The notes under the pieces: generated by a model
Database searches by the model: none
What the model was told of the DNA's origin: nothing
Seen by the model: only the letters and a program-made list of their open reading frames with translations
In this document: positions 50,879 to 60,299 of the stretch, piece by piece
How the letters are laid out: each line of letters opens with the position of its first letter
Numbering within the stretch: position 1 is the first letter of the stretch
Source: Nakamurella leprariae
Lineage (GTDB): Bacteria > Actinomycetota > Actinomycetes > Mycobacteriales > Nakamurellaceae
NCBI RefSeq assembly: GCF_016918035.1
Contig: NZ_JAERWK010000010.1
Span: forward strand, 345,313 to 409,312
Direction of reading: 5' to 3'
DNA: 64,000 bases
Made by a program: the position numbers and the translations under genes

Positions 50879-53800
50879 GTGGTATTCGATCGTCGATCGT
50901 GGATGCCCGACGCAGGCTTGGTTTCCGAGGTCGAAGAACAGCTCGCCAGCACGTTGAGCGCGTATCGAGCCCAACCCAAGCTGATCGCGGAGCATGCGAA
51001 CCACGAGGAGTCCATGCGGACCGGGGGGTACGCCAAGCGAACTCTCCTCGAGCTCGTGCAAAATGCGGCCGACGCGTTGGCCGGGGCGGACGAATCGAAC
51101 GGGTCCGTCGTCGGTCGAGTCGAGATCATCCTCGACACGACCAATGCCACACTCTATTGCGCAAACGCAGGACGCCCTTTCTCGTCGACGGGCGTGGACG
51201 CTGTCACAATGGCGCATCTCAGTGAGAAACGAGGAGACGAGATCGGTCGGTTCGGTCTGGGATTCAAGTCGGTTCTCGCCGTTACGGATAGACCGCAGAT
51301 CCTCAGCCGTTCGGTAGCCTTCGAGTTCAACTCTGCGCGTGCGCGCCGAGAGCTCGCCGCGGTTGCCAATGCGCGGCGCTATCCGATTCTGCGTACTGCG
51401 ACGCCGATCGATGCAGTGGCGGAGTTCGATCGGGATCCCTTGCTCGCCGAGTTGGCAGTCTGGGCTTCGACCATCGTCAAGCTGCCCGAGGCCACGGGAC
51501 TCGACAGACTGCTTGCTGAGATGAAGGACTTCAATTCCGAGTTCCTTCTTTTCGTAGGCGCCGTTCGCGAGGTCAAGCTCCGTGTTCTCGGCGCCGACCC
51601 GTTCGAGACCAGTCACATCTCCCGTGAGCTCGGCGGCGGAGTGCTCCGGATCGACCGACCGAGCGGGACCGGGGACGACTGGATCGTCGCCAGTCGTATG
51701 CACGCCCCGTCCAAGGAGGCGCGCGCGATCGTCGGGGAAGCTGTCTCGCGTGACAAGGTGAAGGTTTCGGTCGCAATACCTGCGCAGCAGAGCCGCCTGC
51801 GCATCGGTCAATTCTGGTCTTACTTCCCGCTGCGGGACACCACGTCGGCGTCGGCATTGTTCAATGCGCCGTGGAGCGTGAACGACGATCGAACCAATCT
51901 CCTGTACAACGACTACAATCGAGAGATGTTCCGATCCCTTGCGGAACTGTTCGTAGAAAATCTTCCAAGGGTCCGGACCGATATCGATCCAGCTGCGCAC
52001 CTGGACTACCTGCCGGCTCGTGGTCGGGGTCAGGAAAGTCACGGTTTTGGGGACGAGAATCTCGCAGCGCATATCATGCGACTTGCTGGAATCGGCAGTA
52101 TCATCCCGGATTCAGCAAGCGAGCTTTGCAACGGTCAGGATCTGCGCCCGTTGGATCCGACGGTCCGGTTCGACGCCATCGTTCACCGCGGTTGGAGCTC
52201 GTCGCCGAACACTGGTGCTGACGCACCGCACTGGCGATGTTACTCGAACCCAACTCGCGCGACTCGGCTCCGCGATCTGTTCGTGGCAGCTCAAAGCTCC
52301 GATATCGACCCCACGGCGCGCGACACCAAGCTTGCTCTTGAACGCATGCCGAAGCGTGGGCTGCTGTCGTGGTTGCGTGAATGGGCGGAAGGCGACGATG
52401 CCACGTCTGCTGCCAACGCTCTGCGAACGGTCGCCAACAATCTGAGTCTCGAGGATATCGCCAACGCCAAGGTGATTCCGACATCCGCCGGCATGCGATC
52501 GCTGGCTGACCGGAGCACCGTGTTCCTTCACCGTGAGGCCGATCTCGAAATCGAAGGAGCGGCATTCGTCGATCCCGCCTTCCTGGCCGAGGAGGGTGTC
52601 GAGGAACTACTACGGGCGAATCGATTCCGTGATCTTGATCCCGAAGCGATCCTGAATGCTCGGCTGGTGACTCTTCCACCTGATCCCGACGGTAACGACT
52701 TGAGCAGGCTGTGGGACGCGGCTCTCGAGGTCTCGGTCTCAGCCGCGGCCAGGCTGATGCAACGGACGAGTGCCGTCAAAGTGCCCACGCTCGATGGTGG
52801 TTGGGCATGGCCCAGACAAGTCGTCGATCTGGACGTCGCGGTTGGCGATGCCGCCGCCCCGCGTGTGTTGGATCGAAAGCGGTGTATTCCGGATGTCGCT
52901 CTGCGGCTCGGCGTCATCCGCGAACCTGTAAAAAGCTTTGCTTTCGAGGACGAGTGGCTCCGTGACTCCTTCGTCGCATCCACGCTCGATGTCTTGAACA
53001 AGTCCCGCGGGCCGGGCGACCGTCCGATCGACTCGGTCGAGTTCGGTGCAGCGGAAGGAGCAGGGCCTGCGTCCGTCCTTTTCTTGATGCGGGACGCTGA
53101 TGCGTCATCTGCTGCTCGAGTGGTTTGGACGACTCGGTTGTTGCTGCTCAACGACACCAAGTGGGAATGCGAGGACGTCGATACGGGGCGGGTGCACAGA
53201 GTGCCATCTCCCGCACGGTGGGCCGTCGCTGAGGCGGGATTGCTCATGACGGCGCGTGGTCCGCGGCCACTGGGCGATGTTGTCGCGCCATCCTTGGTGC
53301 AGTTCGACGGACTGCTCCCCTTGTACAAGGGGCCCAGCCAAGCCTTGCAGACCATCGACCTTCCCGACGAGCTGGACGACGTGCCTGCGCATGTGCTTCG
53401 GGAGGCACTCGAAAGCGGAGTTTTCCCGCGCATCCACCACGACGCACTGACAGAATTCATCCTCGCGGCTGTCCGCATAGGCCTGGCCGGTACCAAGCCC
53501 CTGACGATTCCCGCGCAAGTCAAGCAAGTGATCGAGGCGCACGCCCCGAGTACTGTCTATCTTGCGACTACCGACGAACAAGAGAATTTTCTGCGAACGC
53601 GGCTGCGTCCGTACTTGCGGGTGTCGTCGAATCAGGTCGACCAGTTGGTGGAACTCGTCGGATGTCGCCGGTTCGAGGACAGCTTCGCGTTTTCGATCGT
53701 GATCGAAGGCCAACAGGAATCGCAGCGGATTCTGGACGTCTATACGGGTTTGCGAGCCGAGTTCGGCAGCCGCCTCAATGGAGCGAGGGTCTCCCGGACC

Positions 53801-55588
53801 GCCGTCATCGCGAAGCGGGTGACAACCGAAGACGGTGTTGAGGATCAACCACTTGACTCGCACCTCGATGGAGGTGATTTGTTGGTACGGAGCGATGTCG
53901 ACGATCGGCAGATGCTCAAATTGATCAGTGACGCGTTCGGTCTTCGCCTTGACAACGCACGACTCAGTGCTGTACTTCGCGCCGGACTGGATCACTCACT
54001 GGAAATTCGTCGCCAGCAGGCATGCACTATCGACTCGGATGCCGAACGTCTCGACCACTACATCGGTCCGGATGATCTCAAGGATGCGCTGCCCGCCGGT
54101 CTCTGGTCCGCATTGGAGGCTCAAGGACTCGTCGATGCCCGGACTTCGGTGGCACAGCTCTTCCTCACGGTGTACGGGTCAGATTCGTTGCGAATGCTCC
54201 AGGACAGGTTCCGCGACGAGGGATTCGGTGACGTCCCGACGACCTGGGCCGGGTCGTCGTCGGCGCTCTCCTGGGTCCGGAAGATGGGTTTCGGTGCCCA
54301 GTACGCGGGTGACCGGAGCAGGCCCCAGCCGGAGGAGTTCGTGATTGCGGGGGCTGTGCGCCTCAATCAACTCCACAGCTACCAGAAGCGAATCAGCGCC
54401 GATCTGCGGACCGTCCTGACACAGCCGTCGGCGGAGGGCCCAGCGCAGAAGGCGATGGTGGAACTGCCGACCGGCGCCGGCAAGACCCGCGTTGCCACCG
54501 AGACGGTTCTCAGGCTGTTCCAGGACGAGGTGCTCGAGGGACCGGTCCTGTGGGTCGCGCAATCCGCCGAGCTGTGTGAGCAAGCGGTCCAGACGTTCCA
54601 GGCGGTCTGGAGGTATCTCGGGGACGAGCAGCCGTTGACGATCGGACGGCTATGGGGCAGCAACACGGTGCACCAACCGGACACGCGCTTCTCCGTGATA
54701 GTCGCCACGGACGCCAAGCTGGAGTCCGTCATGCACAACTCGGAGTACGAGTGGCTCAGCCGTCCGGCTGCCGTCTTCGTTGATGAGGCTCATCGGGCGG
54801 GTGCGTCGACCCGCTATACGTCCATCCTGCGATGGCTTGGCGTTGACGGCCGGAGCTGGGAGCGCCCGCTCGTTGGTCTGTCCGCCACACCGTTCAAAGG
54901 CCGAGCGGGGCAGACCAGCGCTACCCGAGACCTGGCCGCGAGATTCGGCAACAAGCGGCTCACCGCGTTCGAGTCGGACGCCTATCGGCAACTGGTACAG
55001 CTGGAGGTCCTGGCCCGAGTCAAGCATGAGGTCCTGTCCTCAGGAGTCGACATCGAGCTGAGTACATCGGAGCGAAGCAAACTGCAATCTGATCGCCTGA
55101 TCGACCGGAACCTGTACGAGAAGATCGGCCGGAACGAACAGCGGATGCGCGTCCTGGTCGAGCACATCATGCAGCAGAATCGTGATTGGCCGATCCTGGT
55201 CTTCACGCCCAGTGTGCTGTCGGCACAGGTGCTGGCAGCCTCGCTGCGGTATCGGGACGTCCAGGCGGCCTCCGTCAGCGGCCAGACCGGCCGACAGGAG
55301 CGGCGTGATGTCCTCGATCGATTCCGGAGCGGCGAGATCAAGGTCCTCGCCAACTGCGACCTGCTGGTGCAAGGTTTCGACGCCCCCGGCGTCCGTGCCC
55401 TGTACATCGCGCGTCCGACCTTCAGCCCCGGTGCGTACATCCAGATGGCAGGACGCGGACTGCGGGGCAAGGAGAACGGCGGCAAGGAGGAGTGCCTCAT
55501 CGTTGACGTCGCTGACAACTGGGGTGCGATGAATGACTTCCTGGGGTACCGCGACTACGAGGATCTCTGGTCGGAGCAGCGCGGATGA
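50879..55588 (+). CDS. Sacsin/Hsp90-type ATPase fused to a superfamily 2 helicase
   Basis: A protein of about 1569 aa. The N-terminus carries a GHKL ATPase of sacsin type: the N-box LLELVQNAADAL with E58 and N62, a YCANAGRPFSSTGVDAVTMA lid region and GRFGLGFKSVLAV (from 123). About 950 residues without familiar motifs follow. The C-terminal SF2 helicase has LHSYQKRI (Q-motif-like), Walker A ELPTGAGKTR (1195-1204), VFVDEAHRAG (D1302-H1305), VGLSATPFKG, then VLVQGFDAPGVRALYI and GAYIQMAGRGLRGKE. GTG 50879 has a strong GGAGGGG 8 nt upstream; the ATG at 50768 has none. It overlaps the next gene by four bases. Likely role: ATP-driven sensing and unwinding or translocation on foreign DNA (inference). 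Confidence 0.88.
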   Translation: MVFDRRSWMPDAGLVSEVEEQLASTLSAYRAQPKLIAEHANHEESMRTGGYAKRTLLELVQNAADALAGADESNGSVVGRVEIILDTTNATLYCANAGRPFSSTGVDAVTMAHLSEKRGDEIGRFGLGFKSVLAVTDRPQILSRSVAFEFNSARARRELAAVANARRYPILRTATPIDAVAEFDRDPLLAELAVWASTIVKLPEATGLDRLLAEMKDFNSEFLLFVGAVREVKLRVLGADPFETSHISRELGGGVLRIDRPSGTGDDWIVASRMHAPSKEARAIVGEAVSRDKVKVSVAIPAQQSRLRIGQFWSYFPLRDTTSASALFNAPWSVNDDRTNLLYNDYNREMFRSLAELFVENLPRVRTDIDPAAHLDYLPARGRGQESHGFGDENLAAHIMRLAGIGSIIPDSASELCNGQDLRPLDPTVRFDAIVHRGWSSSPNTGADAPHWRCYSNPTRATRLRDLFVAAQSSDIDPTARDTKLALERMPKRGLLSWLREWAEGDDATSAANALRTVANNLSLEDIANAKVIPTSAGMRSLADRSTVFLHREADLEIEGAAFVDPAFLAEEGVEELLRANRFRDLDPEAILNARLVTLPPDPDGNDLSRLWDAALEVSVSAAARLMQRTSAVKVPTLDGGWAWPRQVVDLDVAVGDAAAPRVLDRKRCIPDVALRLGVIREPVKSFAFEDEWLRDSFVASTLDVLNKSRGPGDRPIDSVEFGAAEGAGPASVLFLMRDADASSAARVVWTTRLLLLNDTKWECEDVDTGRVHRVPSPARWAVAEAGLLMTARGPRPLGDVVAPSLVQFDGLLPLYKGPSQALQTIDLPDELDDVPAHVLREALESGVFPRIHHDALTEFILAAVRIGLAGTKPLTIPAQVKQVIEAHAPSTVYLATTDEQENFLRTRLRPYLRVSSNQVDQLVELVGCRRFEDSFAFSIVIEGQQESQRILDVYTGLRAEFGSRLNGARVSRTAVIAKRVTTEDGVEDQPLDSHLDGGDLLVRSDVDDRQMLKLISDAFGLRLDNARLSAVLRAGLDHSLEIRRQQACTIDSDAERLDHYIGPDDLKDALPAGLWSALEAQGLVDARTSVAQLFLTVYGSDSLRMLQDRFRDEGFGDVPTTWAGSSSALSWVRKMGFGAQYAGDRSRPQPEEFVIAGAVRLNQLHSYQKRISADLRTVLTQPSAEGPAQKAMVELPTGAGKTRVATETVLRLFQDEVLEGPVLWVAQSAELCEQAVQTFQAVWRYLGDEQPLTIGRLWGSNTVHQPDTRFSVIVATDAKLESVMHNSEYEWLSRPAAVFVDEAHRAGASTRYTSILRWLGVDGRSWERPLVGLSATPFKGRAGQTSATRDLAARFGNKRLTAFESDAYRQLVQLEVLARVKHEVLSSGVDIELSTSERSKLQSDRLIDRNLYEKIGRNEQRMRVLVEHIMQQNRDWPILVFTPSVLSAQVLAASLRYRDVQAASVSGQTGRQERRDVLDRFRSGEIKVLANCDLLVQGFDAPGVRALYIARPTFSPGAYIQMAGRGLRGKENGGKEECLIVDVADNWGAMNDFLGYRDYEDLWSEQRG

Positions 55589-57105
55589 TCCTCGTCCCGA
55601 CGCTGGCCGACATCGAGAAGCGGTCACCGAGCGCAGGCGAGCGGGCCTTCGCCCGGCTGTTGCGTGACGTCGACGCCGACCCGAATGCCGTTGCGTTCCA
55701 TTCCGTCGACCTCCGCTCGCACGCGTACAAGCAACAGGCAGAGGCGGACTTCGTCATCCTGTGGCGGGGAACGGTCATCGTCGCGGAGGTCAAGGGCGGC
55801 GGAGTCCGGAAACACGATGGATCGTGGTATTCGGTCGACCGACGCGGCGATTGGCACAAGCTTGCGGGTTCCCCCATGGAGCAGTCACGTTCCGCCGCGT
55901 TCGCGCTGCGTGACATCTTAAGGGAGCAGGGAGTCGGTTGGTTCCCGCACGAGGCGATCGTCATCACCCCGGACATCGATTCCCCCCCTGATGCCGTGGG
56001 ATGGCTGCCCACCCACTGGCTCGCTCGGGGCGACATGACGTCGGCCGACATCGCCCGCGCGCTCGACAAGGTGGTCGCCGATGCTAGGACACCGCCTGCG
56101 GGTTCCAAGGTGGCGAGGCAGGACGACCTCAGGGCACAGCTCTTCGGGGAGTTCACCAGGATGCCGGTGGTGGACGCGCAGCGAGGCGCAGTGCTCGAGG
56201 AACAGAACCGGGCGACAGCGGGGCAGGCGCGGGTCTTGGCGTCACTGGCCAGGAACCCCAGGGTTCTCGTCTACGGCGGTGCCGGCACGGGAAAGTCGCT
56301 CGTCCTCGTGGAGGCCGCCAAGCTGGAGGCCGATCAAGGCCGCTCGGTGCTCGTCACGTTCCGGTCGCCGTCGCTGAAACAGTACTTCACCCCTCATCTC
56401 GCTGGTCGGTCGATCGAGATCCGGCCGTTCGCCGACCTTGATGCTGCTGGAAAGTTCGACGTCGTACTCGTCGACGAGGCGCAGGACATGATGACCGCTG
56501 AGGCCATGGATCGGATCGACGCCGTGATCGTCGGCGGTCGAAGTGGTGGTCGCTGGCGCATGTGTCTGGATCCGAACAATCAAGCCCATGTCGATGGGGA
56601 CTACGACGACGACGTCGCCCAGTTGATCGCGGACGAGGCACTCTCCGTCGATTTGATCTTGAACGTGCGCAACACACGCGCCATCGTGCACGTCGTCCAG
56701 GAATATCTCGGTGCCGACGTCGGCGATCCGGGCATCGTGCACGGCGAGAAGGTGTCGTGGCACACAACTGACGGCCTGAGCACGATCAGCGATGCGGAGG
56801 CTCTCGCTGCCCAACTCGTCATGGATGGTGCCCGTAGGGACGACATCTGGATCATCGTGCCGTCCTCGATCGACCCACCGGCCACGAGTCCCGGCGGTTT
56901 CACGGTGACGAGTCCTCGGTGGGCAAAGGGACTCGAGGCCGAGCATGTCGTTGTCTGCGGGCTGCCTCAGTCACTCGATGACGCGGGGATCGCTGCGCTG
57001 TACGTGGCCGTCACACGCGCGCGGGTGTCGGTGCGCATTCTGTTGTCGACAGACGACCGACGACGACTCCAGCAGCTGGTTCGACAACGGATGATGAGCG
57101 CATGA
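55585..57105 (+). CDS. NERD-domain nuclease fused to a superfamily 1 helicase
   Basis: A 506-aa protein. Residues about 12-110 form a NERD (nuclease-related) domain: AGERAFARLLRDV, QAEADFVILWRG with D55, and VIVAEVKGGGV with E68-V-K70, the PD-(D/E)xK-like core. From about 205 it is an SF1 (UvrD/DUF2075-like) ATPase: LVYGGAGTGKSLVLVEA (Walker A near 233), VVLVDEAQDMM (Walker B near 296), and the C-terminal ALYVAVTRARVSVRI, motif VI. ATGA overlaps join it to the genes on both sides, so it is an integral part of the operon. It is the best candidate for the DNA-cutting component, since no DrmC is present. Confidence 0.88.
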   Translation: MILVPTLADIEKRSPSAGERAFARLLRDVDADPNAVAFHSVDLRSHAYKQQAEADFVILWRGTVIVAEVKGGGVRKHDGSWYSVDRRGDWHKLAGSPMEQSRSAAFALRDILREQGVGWFPHEAIVITPDIDSPPDAVGWLPTHWLARGDMTSADIARALDKVVADARTPPAGSKVARQDDLRAQLFGEFTRMPVVDAQRGAVLEEQNRATAGQARVLASLARNPRVLVYGGAGTGKSLVLVEAAKLEADQGRSVLVTFRSPSLKQYFTPHLAGRSIEIRPFADLDAAGKFDVVLVDEAQDMMTAEAMDRIDAVIVGGRSGGRWRMCLDPNNQAHVDGDYDDDVAQLIADEALSVDLILNVRNTRAIVHVVQEYLGADVGDPGIVHGEKVSWHTTDGLSTISDAEALAAQLVMDGARRDDIWIIVPSSIDPPATSPGGFTVTSPRWAKGLEAEHVVVCGLPQSLDDAGIAALYVAVTRARVSVRILLSTDDRRRLQQLVRQRMMSA

Positions 57106-60100
57106 CCTACACCGAGGCACAGCGCATTGCGCTCGATCACCTCCGTTCCGCCTATGTCGGCCCGGACGGCGGTGACGAGGAGGTCATCGAGAACCTTCCC
57201 AACCGGCAGTACGCCGTCGGGATGCTCTTCCCGCGTGAACTTGCGCGGCCGGACACCGAAGAAGGCACGGCTGCTCCGGATACGGACGACGTGGATGTCG
57301 ACGGCGTGACCGCCTCGCCCGGCGAGGTGGAAGACACCGGCGCGGGTGTTCCGATCGCCGAGGATTGGCGCCCGTCATCCGTCGCGATCTCGTTCATCAC
57401 CGACGCGCCCTCGGTGCGCTGCGACCTGACCGGCGCGACCTACACTCCCGTCGATGTTGACGGCCCGCCTCGTTGGCGCCGTATTCCGTTCCGCTTCGAA
57501 GGACTCGGACTCGGCCACGACAGCCCGCCCCACCGTTTCACGGTGTCCGACGTGCCGATCGAAGTGGGCTCTCGCTGGCGCGTGTTCGGCGACGCCCATC
57601 TGGTCACCGTCCACCTGCGTGTGCTCTCTGACGCGACCGGCGACGATCGTCTCGACGCGTCGAAGATGCTGTACCAGGTGTCGCTGCAGGTTGCAGCTCA
57701 CAAGTCCGGATCGATTCTCGAGTACGACACGTCCCGGACATTCGATATCGACCCCGAGTCGGCTGAGCTCCGTCTCCGGTACCGGAGCCGCAAGGTCTAC
57801 GCGGTCGGGCACGGAATGGCCGCCGATTGGCAACTCGACGGCGAGCGGTGCATCAAGATCGGATTGAAGCCGGTGCCGTCGTTCGTGGTGCTGGCGGTCG
57901 AGACCACAGGGTTCGTAGAGTCGACGGCCGAGGCGCAGGCACTGCGCCTGGACCACCTCGCTCGACTCGACTCGTCTCCGTCGGAGGTCCTCGCCTCCCT
58001 CGACGCGTTCACCCAGGCCTTCGCGCAGTGGGTGGAACGGGAGCGCGCCCGCGTCGACTCCTTCGGAGCCGACGCAAAGGTGGCGGACCGCATCGTCGCT
58101 CGCTCCGAGATCGCGCTCGATCGCATGCGTCAGGGCGTCGACCTGCTCAGGGACGGCGAACAGCAGGAGCTGCGGACGGCGTTCGCATTGGGCATGGCAG
58201 CCATGCGCCTTCAGATGCAGCAGGGCGGGACGAACCGCGGCGAAGCGCTCGCGGAGCCCAAGTGGCGACCTTTCCAACTGGGCTTCCTCTTGGTGGCGCT
58301 CGCTTCCACCGTCCAGGAATCGCACACCGACCGGGAACTGGTGGATCTCATCTGGTTTCCCACCGGCGGCGGCAAGACGGAGGCGTATCTCGGTCTGGCC
58401 GCGATCGAGATCATCCGCCGGCGGCTCGCGGACGGACATGCAGGAGGTGGCACCGCGGTTCTGACCAGGTACACGCTACGCCTGCTGACCTCCCAGCAGT
58501 TCCAACGCTCAGCATCGTTGATCTGTGCTCTGGAGATGCTCCGGCGGCCCGACCGGATCGGCGATGCGCGGGCGCGGGGAATGCCGCCGTTCACCATCGG
58601 GCTCTGGGTCGGCAACGAAGTGACGCCGGGAACGCGACGCGAGGCTCGGGAGGCGCTCAAGCGACTCCACAAGGCGGCCCGTCCAGAGCAGGCCAACCAG
58701 TTCCAGATCGAGAGCTGCCCGTGGTGTGGCACGGAGCTCCTGCCTGAACGACGGTCGTCCGACCACGACGACTACGGCATCAGGATGGACGGCCAGGACG
58801 TGGTCATCCATTGCACCGCCCCGGCCTGTGAGTTCCGGGACGAGCTGCCGGTCATGGTTGTGGACGAGGCCATCTACGACCGTCCACCCACCATCCTGCT
58901 CGCGACCGTCGACAAGTTCGCCCGTCTGCAGTTCCGTCCCGAGGCCGGCCGGGTCCTTGGCCTGAACACGCCGTTCAAGCAGCCGTCGATGATCATTCAG
59001 GACGAGTTGCACCTCCTGTCCGGGCCCCTGGGCACCACCGTCGCGGTCTTCGACGCGATGATTCAGTTGCTGCTCGCGGCCGACGGTGGGACGCCCAAGA
59101 TCGTCGCCTCGACAGCAACGATCAGGGCATCCGAGGACCAGGTGAAAGGGCTGTACGGGCGGGCGGTCGCGCTGTACCCACCACCAGGCCTGGACGATGA
59201 CCGCACGTTCTTCTCGCGGCCCGTCAGCAGCGGGGAGGGGCGTCTGTATCTGGGCCTCATGCCGCAGGCGTTGTCCCAGATGTCGGCAACGGTCTCCGCC
59301 GCGGCACCCTTGATCGAGCTCCCGGCGGTGTTGGAGCGAGCCGAAGACGCCGGCACGACGCGGGACGCGTACTGGACAGCGGTCATGTACCACAACAGCC
59401 TTCGCGAGCTCGGGCGCACAGGCACCCTGGTGGTCGATGACGTGAATGGACGACTGGAACCGCGGGCGACCCGGCAGGGATTGGGACTCCGTAGGGTTCG
59501 TGCGGGCAGAGTGTTGGAACTGACGAGTCGACGTGGGCCCGAAGAGCTGCCGAACGACCTGCGGGCGCTCAAGGTCAGCGCGCAGAACTCCGACAGCGCG
59601 GTCGACGTCGTGTTGTCGTCCAACATGCTCTCCGTGGGCATCGACATCCCGCGGCTGGCACTGATGCTGATGGTCGGGCAGCCCAAGACGACCTCGGAGT
59701 ACATCCAAGCGACGAGCCGGGTGGGGCGCGGGGAGGTCCGGGGAATCGTCGTCACGCTGTTCCGGTCGAATCGGGCGCGCGATCGGTCACATTTCGAGAC
59801 TTTCCGCGGATACCACGAGGCGCTGTATCGCAGCGTGGAACCGACGAGCGTCACGCCGTGGTCGGTGGCGTCACGCGAACGTTCGCTCGCAGGCGCCGTA
59901 ATTACTCTCATCCGACATCGAGTGCTGGCGCTCGCCGCGAACGAGTCTGCGGTGCATTTCGACCTGAGTGACCCAGTGCAGCAGTCATCGATCGAGCGAC
60001 TGGTCGACCAGTTCCTCGCGTTGGTCAAGCGTGCCGATGCTGCCGAGTTCGACGAGACCCGGGACCGGATCCGCGTCATGCTCAACGAATGGGACCGACG

Positions 60101-60299
60101 AGCCAAGGACGCGAGAGAGACCGAATCGAGCCTGTACTACGACCGACCGAAGGTAAGTGACGCAGCCTTGTTCGTACGCTTCGGGCAACCGGGCGAGGGT
60201 TGGCTCGTCGCCGACTCGATGCGCTCGGTCGAGCCGAACGTCGCTGTCGAGGTCCGCGAACCGTTCGAGGAGAAGTCCCGTGGAACCAATCAGGCATGA
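57102..60299 (+). CDS. drmA: DrmA-like helicase of a DISARM-related system
   Basis: A 1065-aa protein. The N-terminal 400 residues are unfamiliar. The SF2 helicase core has Walker A WFPTGGGKTEA (418-428) and a Cys4 cluster (CPWC near 539, later two Cys near 573-578). Next come ILLATVDKFARLQF, the DExH-like motif IIQDELHLLSGPLG (D634-H637) and ASTATIRASEDQVKGLYG. The C-terminal helicase motifs are SNMLSVGIDIPRLALMLMVG and TTSEYIQATSRVGRGE. The DELHLLSGPLGT and QATSRVGRG pattern is that of DISARM DrmA and relatives that accompany DUF1998 proteins. It overlaps drmB by 20 nt. DrmA-DrmB complexes bind DNA ends and exclude or unwind phage DNA. Confidence 0.9.
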   Translation: MTYTEAQRIALDHLRSAYVGPDGGDEEVIENLPNRQYAVGMLFPRELARPDTEEGTAAPDTDDVDVDGVTASPGEVEDTGAGVPIAEDWRPSSVAISFITDAPSVRCDLTGATYTPVDVDGPPRWRRIPFRFEGLGLGHDSPPHRFTVSDVPIEVGSRWRVFGDAHLVTVHLRVLSDATGDDRLDASKMLYQVSLQVAAHKSGSILEYDTSRTFDIDPESAELRLRYRSRKVYAVGHGMAADWQLDGERCIKIGLKPVPSFVVLAVETTGFVESTAEAQALRLDHLARLDSSPSEVLASLDAFTQAFAQWVERERARVDSFGADAKVADRIVARSEIALDRMRQGVDLLRDGEQQELRTAFALGMAAMRLQMQQGGTNRGEALAEPKWRPFQLGFLLVALASTVQESHTDRELVDLIWFPTGGGKTEAYLGLAAIEIIRRRLADGHAGGGTAVLTRYTLRLLTSQQFQRSASLICALEMLRRPDRIGDARARGMPPFTIGLWVGNEVTPGTRREAREALKRLHKAARPEQANQFQIESCPWCGTELLPERRSSDHDDYGIRMDGQDVVIHCTAPACEFRDELPVMVVDEAIYDRPPTILLATVDKFARLQFRPEAGRVLGLNTPFKQPSMIIQDELHLLSGPLGTTVAVFDAMIQLLLAADGGTPKIVASTATIRASEDQVKGLYGRAVALYPPPGLDDDRTFFSRPVSSGEGRLYLGLMPQALSQMSATVSAAAPLIELPAVLERAEDAGTTRDAYWTAVMYHNSLRELGRTGTLVVDDVNGRLEPRATRQGLGLRRVRAGRVLELTSRRGPEELPNDLRALKVSAQNSDSAVDVVLSSNMLSVGIDIPRLALMLMVGQPKTTSEYIQATSRVGRGEVRGIVVTLFRSNRARDRSHFETFRGYHEALYRSVEPTSVTPWSVASRERSLAGAVITLIRHRVLALAANESAVHFDLSDPVQQSSIERLVDQFLALVKRADAAEFDETRDRIRVMLNEWDRRAKDARETESSLYYDRPKVSDAALFVRFGQPGEGWLVADSMRSVEPNVAVEVREPFEEKSRGTNQA

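Noticed and set aside
60157..60279. N-terminal extension of drmB
   Set aside because: This part is the drmA 3' end read in another frame; GTG 60280 has a ribosome site and gives the conserved DrmB start.
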